A DNA stretch of 64,000 nt, from contig NZ_WAEM01000002.1 of the NCBI RefSeq assembly GCF_008806775.1, forward strand, positions 372,001 through 436,000, written 5' to 3'. Both the position numbers and the translations under genes were made by a program. A model generated the notes under the pieces. That model worked only from the letters and a program-made list of their open reading frames with translations, made no database searches and was not told where the DNA came from. Shown piece after piece: positions 8,029-15,557 of this stretch (position 1 is the first letter of the stretch; each line of letters starts with the position of its first letter). Source of the DNA: Flavobacterium luteum (GTDB lineage Bacteria; Bacteroidota; Bacteroidia; Flavobacteriales; Flavobacteriaceae).

Positions 8029-9188
8029 TGTCAGGTATCTACATTCATATCCCTTTTTGCAAGCAGGCTTGTCATTACTGCGATTTTCATTTTTCGACTT
8101 CTATGAAGAAGAAAGAAGAGATGGTTCTGGCTATCGCCAAAGAACTCCAAATGCGGAAAAATGAGTTAGAAAATGAAACGATAGAGACAATATATTTTGG
8201 TGGAGGGACACCCTCTATATTGCCCATTTCAGAAATTAGATTTTTAATAGATGAAGTTTATAAAAATTACAAAGTTGTTAAAAATCCCGAAATTACTATA
8301 GAAGCCAATCCCGATGATTTGTCTAATGAACGCATTATCGGATTGTCAAAAACCAAAATAAATCGTTTAAGCATTGGTATTCAGTCTTTTTTTGAAGATG
8401 ATTTGAAAATGATGAATCGGGCTCACAATTCAAAGGAAGCCAAAAAATGCTTAGAAGTCGCTACCCAATATTTCGACAACATCTCCTTGGATTTGATTTA
8501 CGGAATTCCTGACTCGAGCCAGAATGGCGAACAAGCACAGCAAATGAGCAACGAAAAATGGATACAGAATATACAAACTGCTTTGTCATTTGGCATCCCT
8601 CATATTTCGAGTTATGCACTTACTGTTGAACCCAAAACAGCTTTAAACAAATTAATTCAAACTGGTAAAATTGCAAAACCTAAAGACGAAGTTGCTCAAG
8701 AACATTTTGCAATTTTAGTCGAAATGTTAGAAACAAATGGATTTATTCAATATGAATTGTCTAATTTTGGGAAAGAAGCTTTTTTTTCAAAAAATAATTC
8801 TGCCTATTGGTTAGGAAAAAAATACATCGGAATTGGTCCGTCAGCTCATAGTTATGATAGATTTTCTAGAAGTTGGAACGTTTCTAATAATTCATTGTAT
8901 CTAAAAGCAATTCAAGAAAATAGATTGCCCAATGAAATTGAAATTTTATCCATAACCGACCGATACAATGAATATGTAATGATCGGTTTACGAACCATAT
9001 GGGGTGTTTCTTTACATAAAATTGAAAACGAATTTGGAAAAGAATATTTAAATTACCTCAACAAGCAAGTTCAAAAATTTATTAATGACGATTTAGTTTG
9101 CATAGAAAATAACATTTTGAAAACCACCAAAAAAGGAAAGTTTTTAACTGATGGAATAGCAAGTGATTTGTTTTTTATTAATCTTTAG
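8028..9188 (+). CDS. hemW: Radical SAM haem chaperone HemW
   Basis: The product is 386 residues. The radical-SAM cluster motif CKQACHYCDF has cysteines at 11, 15 and 18 followed by Phe20. HemN coproporphyrinogen oxidases carry an extra cysteine there, so this is the HemW type, which inserts haem into acceptor proteins. A GGGTPS SAM-binding loop lies near residue 59, followed by typical family blocks such as LSIGIQSF. Translation is coupled to ruvC by a one-base overlap, and the MmcQ-like gene begins 4 bases after its stop. Confidence 0.92.
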   Translation: MSGIYIHIPFCKQACHYCDFHFSTSMKKKEEMVLAIAKELQMRKNELENETIETIYFGGGTPSILPISEIRFLIDEVYKNYKVVKNPEITIEANPDDLSNERIIGLSKTKINRLSIGIQSFFEDDLKMMNRAHNSKEAKKCLEVATQYFDNISLDLIYGIPDSSQNGEQAQQMSNEKWIQNIQTALSFGIPHISSYALTVEPKTALNKLIQTGKIAKPKDEVAQEHFAILVEMLETNGFIQYELSNFGKEAFFSKNNSAYWLGKKYIGIGPSAHSYDRFSRSWNVSNNSLYLKAIQENRLPNEIEILSITDRYNEYVMIGLRTIWGVSLHKIENEFGKEYLNYLNKQVQKFINDDLVCIENNILKTTKKGKFLTDGIASDLFFINL

Positions 9189-9192
9189 CGCT

Positions 9193-9579
9193 ATGAATAT
9201 TCAACAACTTTATGAATTTTGTTTGTCTAAAAAAGGAGTAACCGAACATTTTCCTTTTGATGAAGATACGCTTGTATTTAAAGTGGGAGGAAAAATGTTT
9301 TGTCTTACCTCATTAAAAAAATGGGAATCAGGAAATCATTCCATTAATTTAAAATGCAATCCAGAATATGCACTAGAACTTCGTGCACAATACGAAGCGG
9401 TAAATTCCGGTTATCACATGAGCAAAATACACTGGAACACTGTAGATGTAGATAAAGATTTACCGTTAAAAGAAGTTGTGAAACTTATTGAACATTCCTA
9501 TGAACTGGTTTTTAATAGTTTGACAAAGAAAACTCAAAACGAGATTAATGCTAATCGAAGCTCAACTTTTAAAATTTAG
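9193..9579 (+). CDS. MmcQ/YjbR-family protein
   Basis: The product is 128 residues from ATG 9193. An earlier in-frame ATG at 9163 lies inside hemW and adds a non-conserved segment. The protein has the MmcQ/YjbR pattern: a short N-terminal helix with CLSKKGVTEHFPFDEDTLVF, a KVGGKMFCLTSL strand pair, and NSGYHMSKIHWNTV near residue 80. Family members have a CyaY-like fold and are often called DNA-binding, though their role is not settled. It ends the ruvC-hemW run. Its 3' two-thirds is duplicated in decayed form at 15298-15545. Confidence 0.88.
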   Translation: MNIQQLYEFCLSKKGVTEHFPFDEDTLVFKVGGKMFCLTSLKKWESGNHSINLKCNPEYALELRAQYEAVNSGYHMSKIHWNTVDVDKDLPLKEVVKLIEHSYELVFNSLTKKTQNEINANRSSTFKI

Positions 9580-9715
9580 TTGAATTGATTTCCATAATAA
9601 AATTAATTAAAATGGGACAATAAAAAAAATGAAAATTTCAACCTACATTATTATAACCTCATCTACAAATTAATGTCGTTTATCGAAAATTAAGCGTTCG
9701 TAGGGTTTTTTAAGA

Positions 9716-9723
9716 TATATTTG
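9716..9723 (+). promoter_or_regulatory. -7 element of the H-NOX operon promoter
   Basis: TATATTTG matches the Bacteroidetes TAnnTTTG element and lies 31 bases upstream of the first gene's ATG. No good -33 TTG is found at the expected distance (a TTCG occurs at 9697-9700), so the promoter may need an activator. Confidence 0.5.
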
Positions 9724-9754
9724 TTTCTCATCTAATTAGGGAAACCAAAAAACA

Positions 9755-10192
9755 ATGTCTAAAATTTTAAAAATACTATTTATTGAGGATGACGTTATTG
9801 AAATGATGAAATTTATTAGAGTTTTGAATCTGCTAAATTATAATCATGAGGTTATCGATTCTAAAAATGGATTTGATGCTATTCAAATTCTTACCATAAA
9901 GGAGATTATTCCTGATATCATAATTTTAGATTTGAATATGCCTAAAGTAAATGGAATAGAATTTTTAACACTATTAAAAAATGACGAACTTTTAAAATAT
10001 ATACCAGCTATTATACTTACTACTTCAAATAACCCAACAGATATTTATGAATGCTATAAAATAGGAATAGCAGGCTATATTGTAAAGCCACTAAAGTATG
10101 ATGATTATGTAAAAAAGATACAGAAAACACTTGAATATTGGTCTGTTAATGAATTAATTATAAATGAGAACAACCAATGTACGGAATTGTAA
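9755..10192 (+). CDS. Single-domain response regulator (CheY-like)
   Basis: The product is 145 residues, a receiver domain with no output domain. The acidic pocket is E11-D12-D13, the phosphoacceptor is D59 (IIILDLNMP), the switch Thr lies in ILTTSN (89-90) and the conserved Lys is K111 (VKPL). About 30 extra C-terminal residues follow. It probably shuttles phosphate from the kinase at 10722-13043 to the Hpt protein at 13074-13394, or acts on a target protein. Its 3' end overlaps the H-NOX gene by 16 bases, so the two are translated together. Confidence 0.92.
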   Translation: MSKILKILFIEDDVIEMMKFIRVLNLLNYNHEVIDSKNGFDAIQILTIKEIIPDIIILDLNMPKVNGIEFLTLLKNDELLKYIPAIILTTSNNPTDIYECYKIGIAGYIVKPLKYDDYVKKIQKTLEYWSVNELIINENNQCTEL

Positions 10193-10719
10193 ATAAAGCT
10201 ATACAAGAACTAGTTACAGAAAATTATGGTGAAGAAAAGTGGCAAAAGATATTGGCTTTAAGCGCTGTTGAAGAAGATTTTTTTATTAGTAACGAACCAT
10301 ATGATGACGATATAACATTTAAACTTGCCCAGGCAGTTTCATTAGAGATGAATATAAGTGTTAAGGATGTATTAATTGCCTTTGGTGAATGGTGGGTAGT
10401 AAAGACTACAAAAGATAAGTATGGCACTCTCATGGAATCGGGAGGGGCTACATTAAAGGATTTTCTATTGAACTTGCCTATCTTTCACAATAGAGTAATG
10501 TTGATTTATCCTAAATTAACACCTCCTGAATTTAAAGTGTCAAATATAAGCGATACAAGCATACATCTACATTATATTTCTACCCGTGAGGGTTTGCAAG
10601 AGTTTGTTAGAGGATTGATTCAAGGTTTAGGAATAATGTTTAATACTCCAGTTACTATAGATCTTATTGAATCAAGAGATAACGGAAGTTCTCACGAAAT
10701 ATTCAAAATAAGCTGGTAA
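10177..10719 (+). CDS. H-NOX haem-based nitric oxide sensor
   Basis: The product is 180 residues, the standard length of a stand-alone H-NOX. It starts MYGIVNKAIQELV. The proximal haem ligand is His104 in FHNRVMLIYP, and the signature YxSxR that holds the haem propionates is Y133-S135-R137. I see no obvious distal-pocket tyrosine in the stretch after the YxSxR motif, which predicts NO/CO binding rather than stable O2 binding (inference). In other bacteria NO-bound H-NOX controls a partner histidine kinase or cyclase encoded next door. Here the next gene, 2 bases on, is a kinase with the matching HNOBA domain. Confidence 0.95.
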   Translation: MYGIVNKAIQELVTENYGEEKWQKILALSAVEEDFFISNEPYDDDITFKLAQAVSLEMNISVKDVLIAFGEWWVVKTTKDKYGTLMESGGATLKDFLLNLPIFHNRVMLIYPKLTPPEFKVSNISDTSIHLHYISTREGLQEFVRGLIQGLGIMFNTPVTIDLIESRDNGSSHEIFKISW

Positions 10720-10721
10720 TT

Positions 10722-13043
10722 ATGGAACAGTTCAATTTTAGTATAGCTAAATTCAATAAATTATTTCCTTTTTATATACTTATAGATGTAAAGTTAAATA
10801 TAAAAAGTGTTGGGAATAGCCTTTCAAGAATTCTTCCTAACCTCATAGAAAACACTTCTTTCAATGATTATTTCTTCATTAAAAGACCTTTCGTTAAATT
10901 ATTAGAAAAAGATACAATTCAGGATGTAATCAATCAATTAGTAGTTATAGAATCCTATTTAGATAGGTCAATCCTATTGAAAGGTCAGTTCGAACTACTA
11001 GATGAAAACCTTCTTTTTATAGGATCTCCTTGGTTTTATTCTATCGAAGATCTTAATGAAAAAAATCTTACTATAAATGATTTTGCCTTCCACGATCCTT
11101 TACTAGATTTACTGCATGTTCAGAAAAATCAAGACATTGCAAATAGCGAATTAAAATTATTATTAAATACAATTAATAATCAAAAAATTTTACTCAAAAA
11201 AGATAAAGAAGAGTTAACTAAATTTTCATTGGCAGCAAGTGCAAACAATAGTGGTGTGGTTTTTACAAAATCAAACGGTGAAATTGTATGGGCTAATGAA
11301 GCCTATTTAATTCTGACAGGTTGTAGTATTGAAAATGTTATTGGGAAAACCCTATTAGAAATTGTGGATTTTGAATTTGCAAACCCGGAAGTTTTAGGAG
11401 AAGTAATGGTTGCTTTTTATAAAGGAGAATCTTTTGATTTTGAAATTTTGCACCAAAGAAATCGAAATGATTTTTTTTGGGCTAGGATAAAAGGTCAGTT
11501 GTTTTCTGAAACCACGGAAGATGCTATTAGCTATTTTGTTACTTTTGAAGACATTTCCAAAGAAAAAGATAGTGTCGACCAATTAAAAGAGTCCGAAAAC
11601 AGACTGGCTTCTTTGATTGTTAATTTACAAACAGGAATATTGTTAGAGGATGAAAACCGCAAAATTTTATTGGTTAATAAGCAGTTTTGTGAAATTTTCG
11701 GAATCGATTTGCCACCAGAAATAATGATAGGTTGGGACTGTTCAAACTCTGCCGAAGACACAAAACACTATTTTAAATCTGAAGATACTTTTGTAAGTCG
11801 AATTGAAGAGATTTTACAAAACAGAGAAACCGTTCTATCAGAAATATTAGAATTAACCGATGGTAGAATATTTGAAAGAAGTTACACCCCTATATATAGA
11901 GATAAGCAGTATAAAGGCCATTTGTGGTCGTATACAGATGTAACGATAAACATCAATTATAAAGAAAATCTTCAAAATCAAAAAGAACGATACCGAGGAA
12001 TTATTTCCAATATGAATTTGGGACTAATTGAAATAGATAATGAAGAATCTATTTTGTTGGCTAATGAAACTTTTTGTGAAATGTCAGGTTTTTCAATAAA
12101 TGAATTAATTGGTAAAAAGAAGAGCGATATTTTTAGAGCCTTAGAGTCGGTCTATAAAACAAATCCCAATTTTGAAAATCCCAATTCGAGTACTTTAGAC
12201 TCTTATGAATTAAAAATAAAGAATAAAAAAAATAAAGAATCAAGGGATTGGCTTGTCAGTAGAAGTCTCAAACATAATATAAATGGAATGATTATAGGCG
12301 GAATATGTGTGTATTTTGATATTACTGAAAAAAATGTTTTACAAGCTCAAAAAGAACAATTATTGAAAAGATTAGAGAATCAGAATATTCATTTAAACGA
12401 ATATGCCCATGTGGTTTCGCACGATTTAAAATCTCCTTTAAGAAGCATTCATTCCTTAGTACAGTGGATAAAAGAAGATAATGATACTGTTTTTAACGAA
12501 AAGACAACAAATTATTTTTCACTGATTCAAGATAAGGTTGAGAAAATGGACCTTCTTATTCAAGGAATATTGAATTACTCTTCCCTTGAAAACAATAAAT
12601 TTGCTAAAGAGCTGGTAGATTTGAACATAATAATAAAGAATATATTAGATGTAATAGAAATACCATCTCACATTGATATATGTGTAAAAAATAAACTGCC
12701 TATAATTACCCATGATAGGTATAAAATGATGCAATTATTTCAAAATTTGATAGAAAATGCCATATTTTATAATGATAAACCAAAAGGTATTATTACAATA
12801 TCTTATACAGAAGATAATGAAAAATACACCTTTTCTGTTAAAGATAACGGTCCAGGGATAGCAAAAGAAAATCAAGAAAGAATCTTTCAGATTTTTCAAT
12901 CATTAGAGACAAACAAAAAGAATAATGGGATTGGACTTTCTATAGTAAAAACAATTATCGAAAAAGCGAATGGGAAAGTGTGGGTAGAAAGTATAGAAAA
13001 TAAAGGTGCTACTTTCTTTTTTACAGTAAACAAAGAGATATGA
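10722..13043 (+). CDS. HNOBA-PAS hybrid-input sensor histidine kinase (H-NOX partner)
   Basis: The product is 773 residues with no membrane segment, so it is cytoplasmic. Residues about 10-145 match the haem-NO-binding-associated (HNOBA) domain: FPFYILIDVKLNIKSVG at the start, then FIGSPWFYSIEDLNEKNLTI and FHDPLLDLL. Three PAS-type modules follow (about 170-290, 290-420, 425-540). The kinase core has the H-box HVVSHDLKSPL with phospho-His567, an N-box NLIENAIFYND, and G-boxes DNGPGIA and GIGLSIV. It has no receiver domain of its own. Operon position argues that it is inhibited or activated by the H-NOX protein and phosphorylates the neighbouring receivers. Confidence 0.93.
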   Translation: MEQFNFSIAKFNKLFPFYILIDVKLNIKSVGNSLSRILPNLIENTSFNDYFFIKRPFVKLLEKDTIQDVINQLVVIESYLDRSILLKGQFELLDENLLFIGSPWFYSIEDLNEKNLTINDFAFHDPLLDLLHVQKNQDIANSELKLLLNTINNQKILLKKDKEELTKFSLAASANNSGVVFTKSNGEIVWANEAYLILTGCSIENVIGKTLLEIVDFEFANPEVLGEVMVAFYKGESFDFEILHQRNRNDFFWARIKGQLFSETTEDAISYFVTFEDISKEKDSVDQLKESENRLASLIVNLQTGILLEDENRKILLVNKQFCEIFGIDLPPEIMIGWDCSNSAEDTKHYFKSEDTFVSRIEEILQNRETVLSEILELTDGRIFERSYTPIYRDKQYKGHLWSYTDVTININYKENLQNQKERYRGIISNMNLGLIEIDNEESILLANETFCEMSGFSINELIGKKKSDIFRALESVYKTNPNFENPNSSTLDSYELKIKNKKNKESRDWLVSRSLKHNINGMIIGGICVYFDITEKNVLQAQKEQLLKRLENQNIHLNEYAHVVSHDLKSPLRSIHSLVQWIKEDNDTVFNEKTTNYFSLIQDKVEKMDLLIQGILNYSSLENNKFAKELVDLNIIIKNILDVIEIPSHIDICVKNKLPIITHDRYKMMQLFQNLIENAIFYNDKPKGIITISYTEDNEKYTFSVKDNGPGIAKENQERIFQIFQSLETNKKNNGIGLSIVKTIIEKANGKVWVESIENKGATFFFTVNKEI

Positions 13044-13073
13044 AAGCACAATATATAAAAAGCCCGAATAAAA

Positions 13074-13394
13074 ATGAAAGAAATTCCTAACCTAGAGTAT
13101 ATCAATCAATTATCAAAAGCCAACCTAGAGTTGAAAAAAAGATTGATTACCGTTTTAAAAACAGAGTTTCCCAATGAAGTTAAAATTTATGAAACCAATA
13201 TGGCAAGCTATCACTATAAGGAAGCGGCTGAAAATGTACACAAATTAAAACATAAAATTGCACTGTTAGGACTTGAAAAAGGATATGATATTACCCGAAA
13301 TTTTGAAGAGCAGTTAAAAAAAGACCGAAACGAAAGTCAAGGTGAATTTGAAAAAATATTAATAAATATTAAAATATTTTTAGATAAACTATAA
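13074..13394 (+). CDS. Hpt-type phosphotransfer protein
   Basis: The product is 106 residues, predicted all-helical. The motif NVHKLKHKIALLGL carries the likely phospho-His56. The canonical motif is HxLKGxxxxLG, and here Lys-His replaces the usual Lys-Gly. It sits between the kinase and a LytTR regulator and is 30 bases downstream of the kinase. That predicts a multistep phosphorelay (kinase, receiver, Hpt, second receiver). Without a search I infer Hpt from the histidine motif, size, helix pattern and context. Confidence 0.75.
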   Translation: MKEIPNLEYINQLSKANLELKKRLITVLKTEFPNEVKIYETNMASYHYKEAAENVHKLKHKIALLGLEKGYDITRNFEEQLKKDRNESQGEFEKILINIKIFLDKL

Positions 13395-13409
13395 TAATTA
13401 GACATTACT

Positions 13410-14135
13410 ATGATTAAATGTATTGTAATAGATGACGAGCAAATGGCAAGAGAAATTCTAGCCGCAATGCTTGCAGATGTAAAAGATGTTGAATTAGTTG
13501 CAACGTTTCCAGATGCTATTGAAGCGATGAAATTCTTAAATAAGAATCAAGTAGATTTGATTTTCTTAGACATTCACATGCCTAGTTTTACAGGTTTTGA
13601 TTTTGTACAAACAATAAAAAATCTTCCACAAGTAGTATTTGTTACCATGGATGAAAACTTTGCAAAAGACGCATTTGAATACGATTGTATAGTAGATTAT
13701 TTAGTAAAGCCCATTCAGTTAGATCGCTTTTCCCGATCAATAGATAGGGTGTTTAGAAAACTAAATAGTAATTTTAAAAACGATATTCAAATAACAGACC
13801 GTGTTTTTAAAGAGAAAAAAGGGGTTTCTGAGATTTATGTTAATATAAATAGCAGACTCATTAAAATTGACTTAGACACTATTTGTAGTATTCAATCGCA
13901 AGGCGATTATATAAACATTAAAACAACAGAAACAAATTATGTTGTTCATACTCAATTAAAAAAAATAAAAGAAAAATTACCTGTTGCTCAATTTTTACAA
14001 ATCCACAGGTCACATATTATCAACATAGATAAAATAATTGATATTCAAGACAATACTGTTTTAATTGCTAAAGAAATCATCCCTATCAGCAAACAAAATA
14101 AAACCATTTTGATGAAATACCTTAATTTGTTATAA
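13410..14135 (+). CDS. LytTR-family DNA-binding response regulator
   Basis: The product is 241 residues. The receiver domain has D8-D9 (VIDDEQ), phospho-Asp54 (FLDIHMP), Thr79 and Lys100. After a linker, a C-terminal LytTR domain (about 140-241) has the pattern IDLDTICSIQSQGDYINI and FLQIHRSHIINI. LytTR proteins bind direct repeats upstream of target genes and are common transcriptional outputs in Bacteroidetes. It is the last gene of the H-NOX operon, followed by a hairpin terminator, and is the obvious transcriptional endpoint of the relay. Confidence 0.93.
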   Translation: MIKCIVIDDEQMAREILAAMLADVKDVELVATFPDAIEAMKFLNKNQVDLIFLDIHMPSFTGFDFVQTIKNLPQVVFVTMDENFAKDAFEYDCIVDYLVKPIQLDRFSRSIDRVFRKLNSNFKNDIQITDRVFKEKKGVSEIYVNINSRLIKIDLDTICSIQSQGDYINIKTTETNYVVHTQLKKIKEKLPVAQFLQIHRSHIINIDKIIDIQDNTVLIAKEIIPISKQNKTILMKYLNLL

Positions 14136-14164
14136 GTCCTTTCTTAAACACCTACAATTTCCTG

Positions 14165-14202
14165 AATAGATTTCAAAAATATCCAGTTTTTTGAAATCTA
14201 TT
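14165..14202 (+). terminator. Terminator of the H-NOX operon
   Basis: The arms aatagatttcaaaaa (14165-14179) and the complementary sequence ending at 14202 form a 15-bp stem around a short loop. A T-rich tract follows. It separates the signalling operon from the two unknown genes downstream. Confidence 0.7.
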
Positions 14203-14277
14203 TATCGATTATTTTTTACTATTCGTCGAAACATATCGACTAACCAACGAAAATAAAGAACCCGCAATTATCTAACT

Positions 14278-14303
14278 ATTACATTTGAATTGTTGAATGT
14301 AAT
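14278..14303. repeat. Short inverted repeat upstream of the 14396 gene
   Basis: ATTACATT (14278-14285) and AATGTAAT (14296-14303) are perfect 8-bp arms around a 10-base spacer. It lies about 95 bases upstream of the start and could be a binding site, but there is no direct support. Confidence 0.4.
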
Positions 14304-14395
14304 AATTGTTTTGTATTACTACTAAATCGAACATTCAAACTATAATATTTTTGATAATTATAATACTTAAAAATAGTATTTTAATAAAATAGTTA

Positions 14396-14854
14396 ATGCA
14401 ACAATTAGAATTATTAAAGGAAGATTTTTATAATGAATTGGGAATTGTATTTACAGATGACCAATTCAATTTTTTAAATACTAATAGAAGTAATACTTTA
14501 TTATTTGTAAGAAATATTAGAAATACAAAAAACATCAAATTTGTAAAGCGAAAAGATATTCGTTTAAATTATATGATGTTTTCAGTGATATTAGTTTTCT
14601 TTACTTTTCCTTTTTTTTTAAATAATATGATTTTGATAGTAAAATTCTTTTGGTTTTTAACTTCAGTTATCTTTTGGTTTTTTGCATTAAAATATAAAAA
14701 ATATGAGTATAAGATTATAGTCATTACAAAAAGTTCTGAGTTAATTTATGTTGAAGTGGATCCTATTTTTAAAGAAGAGGCAGAGGAAATAGTGTCAATT
14801 GTAAAATCTAAAATAAAAAGTTTTGAACCTAAATTGATATATAAAATAAATTAA
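14396..14854 (+). CDS. Unknown protein with two membrane helices
   Basis: The product is 152 residues and I do not recognise it. Residues 1-55 are hydrophilic. Two adjacent hydrophobic helices (about 61-78 and 80-97) are joined by a very short turn. The last 50 residues are charged and predicted cytoplasmic. The gene is very AT-rich and stops one base before the start of the next gene, so the two form a transcription unit behind the H-NOX operon. A role as a target or accessory of the LytTR pathway is only a guess from position. Confidence 0.65.
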   Translation: MQQLELLKEDFYNELGIVFTDDQFNFLNTNRSNTLLFVRNIRNTKNIKFVKRKDIRLNYMMFSVILVFFTFPFFLNNMILIVKFFWFLTSVIFWFFALKYKKYEYKIIVITKSSELIYVEVDPIFKEEAEEIVSIVKSKIKSFEPKLIYKIN

Positions 14855-15211
14855 ATGTCTAAAAAAGTTATAATATATGATAATTCGTGTGCCTTTTCTG
14901 CATTGTTTAAACATTATTTTTCAAATAAAATTGAAGTCCAAAGCTCAAAAGACAAAAGTTTTATATTAATAAATTCCATTGAATATGATGCGTGCTTCTT
15001 TATGATAAACAATATCAATGATTTTGTTTTTTTTGAAGAAATATTAAGTAAAATAAAAGTCATTTTTGTTATGACTCCCGTACAGTTTTTTAAATATAAA
15101 ATAATGAGTATGGAAATCAAAAACGCAATTTTTCTTGAATTTAATAATGATATTAAGAGAGATATTATGAAAACGATTACATTTAATTTGAAATTAAAAA
15201 ATTTAATCTAG
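14855..15211 (+). CDS. Unknown protein, possibly a degenerate receiver domain
   Basis: The product is 118 residues. Alternating strands and helices follow a receiver-like order: KVIIYD, a helix, KIEVQS, a helix, DACFFMIN, a helix, KVIFVMTP, a helix, NAIFLEF. One acidic residue (D9) and the Thr after strand 4 are kept. The phosphoacceptor position after strand 3 is Asn/Ile and the conserved Lys after strand 5 is missing, so if it is a receiver it cannot be phosphorylated normally. The start codon immediately follows the stop of the membrane-protein gene. This is fold inference by eye, with low certainty. Confidence 0.6.
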   Translation: MSKKVIIYDNSCAFSALFKHYFSNKIEVQSSKDKSFILINSIEYDACFFMINNINDFVFFEEILSKIKVIFVMTPVQFFKYKIMSMEIKNAIFLEFNNDIKRDIMKTITFNLKLKNLI

Positions 15212-15297
15212 TCAAAAAACACCATTTATAAGTAGACTAATATTTAATTATTCTGAAAATATATTACTTTTAAAATCCATATGTACTTTCTGTAAAG

Positions 15298-15545
15298 CTA
15301 TTAAAAAGTGTCATTTAGGAATCAGTAAATCAATTATTCTCCTAATTAAAATGCAATCTTAAATATGCACTAGAACTTCTTGCACAATATGAAGCGGTAA
15401 ATCCTAGTTTTCACATGAGCAAAATTCACTGAAATACAGTAGATATAGATAAAGTTTTACAGTTAAAAGAAGTTGTGAAACTTATAAAGCATTCGTGTGA
15501 ATTGGTTTTTTAAAAGTTTGACAAAGAAAACACAAAATAAAGTTC
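15298..15545 (+). pseudogene. Decayed copy of the 3' part of the MmcQ/YjbR gene
   Basis: This stretch is clearly homologous to about 9305-9560. Shared runs include tatgcactagaacttc, cacatgagcaaaat, and aaaagaagttgtgaaactta. In the same frame it reads YALELLAQYEAVNPSFHM, then a TGA stop replaces the Trp codon of the intact gene. A further TAA occurs upstream, and another one codon after a preserved LVF. The 5' third of the gene is absent. The copy lies just downstream of the unknown gene pair, so with the intact gene it brackets the H-NOX region. Confidence 0.88.
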
Positions 15546-15557
15546 TTGAATCCATTA

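Noticed and set aside
9677..9700. LytTR binding repeats (CGTT at 9677 and 9695) upstream of the H-NOX operon
   Set aside because: The 18-bp spacing differs from the usual 21-22 bp and the flanking bases match poorly, so I did not list it as a site.
14225..14240. GTCGA-N6-TCGAC inverted repeat as an operator for the 14396 gene
   Set aside because: The arms are only 5 bp and lie about 155 bases upstream of the start; too weak to call.
14855..15211. Functional response regulator
   Set aside because: It lacks the phosphoacceptor Asp and the conserved Lys, so it was described only as a possible degenerate receiver.
9580..15297. Classical integrative element or prophage
   Set aside because: No integrase, transposase, att-tRNA site or phage gene is present; only a decayed gene-end duplication hints at insertion.
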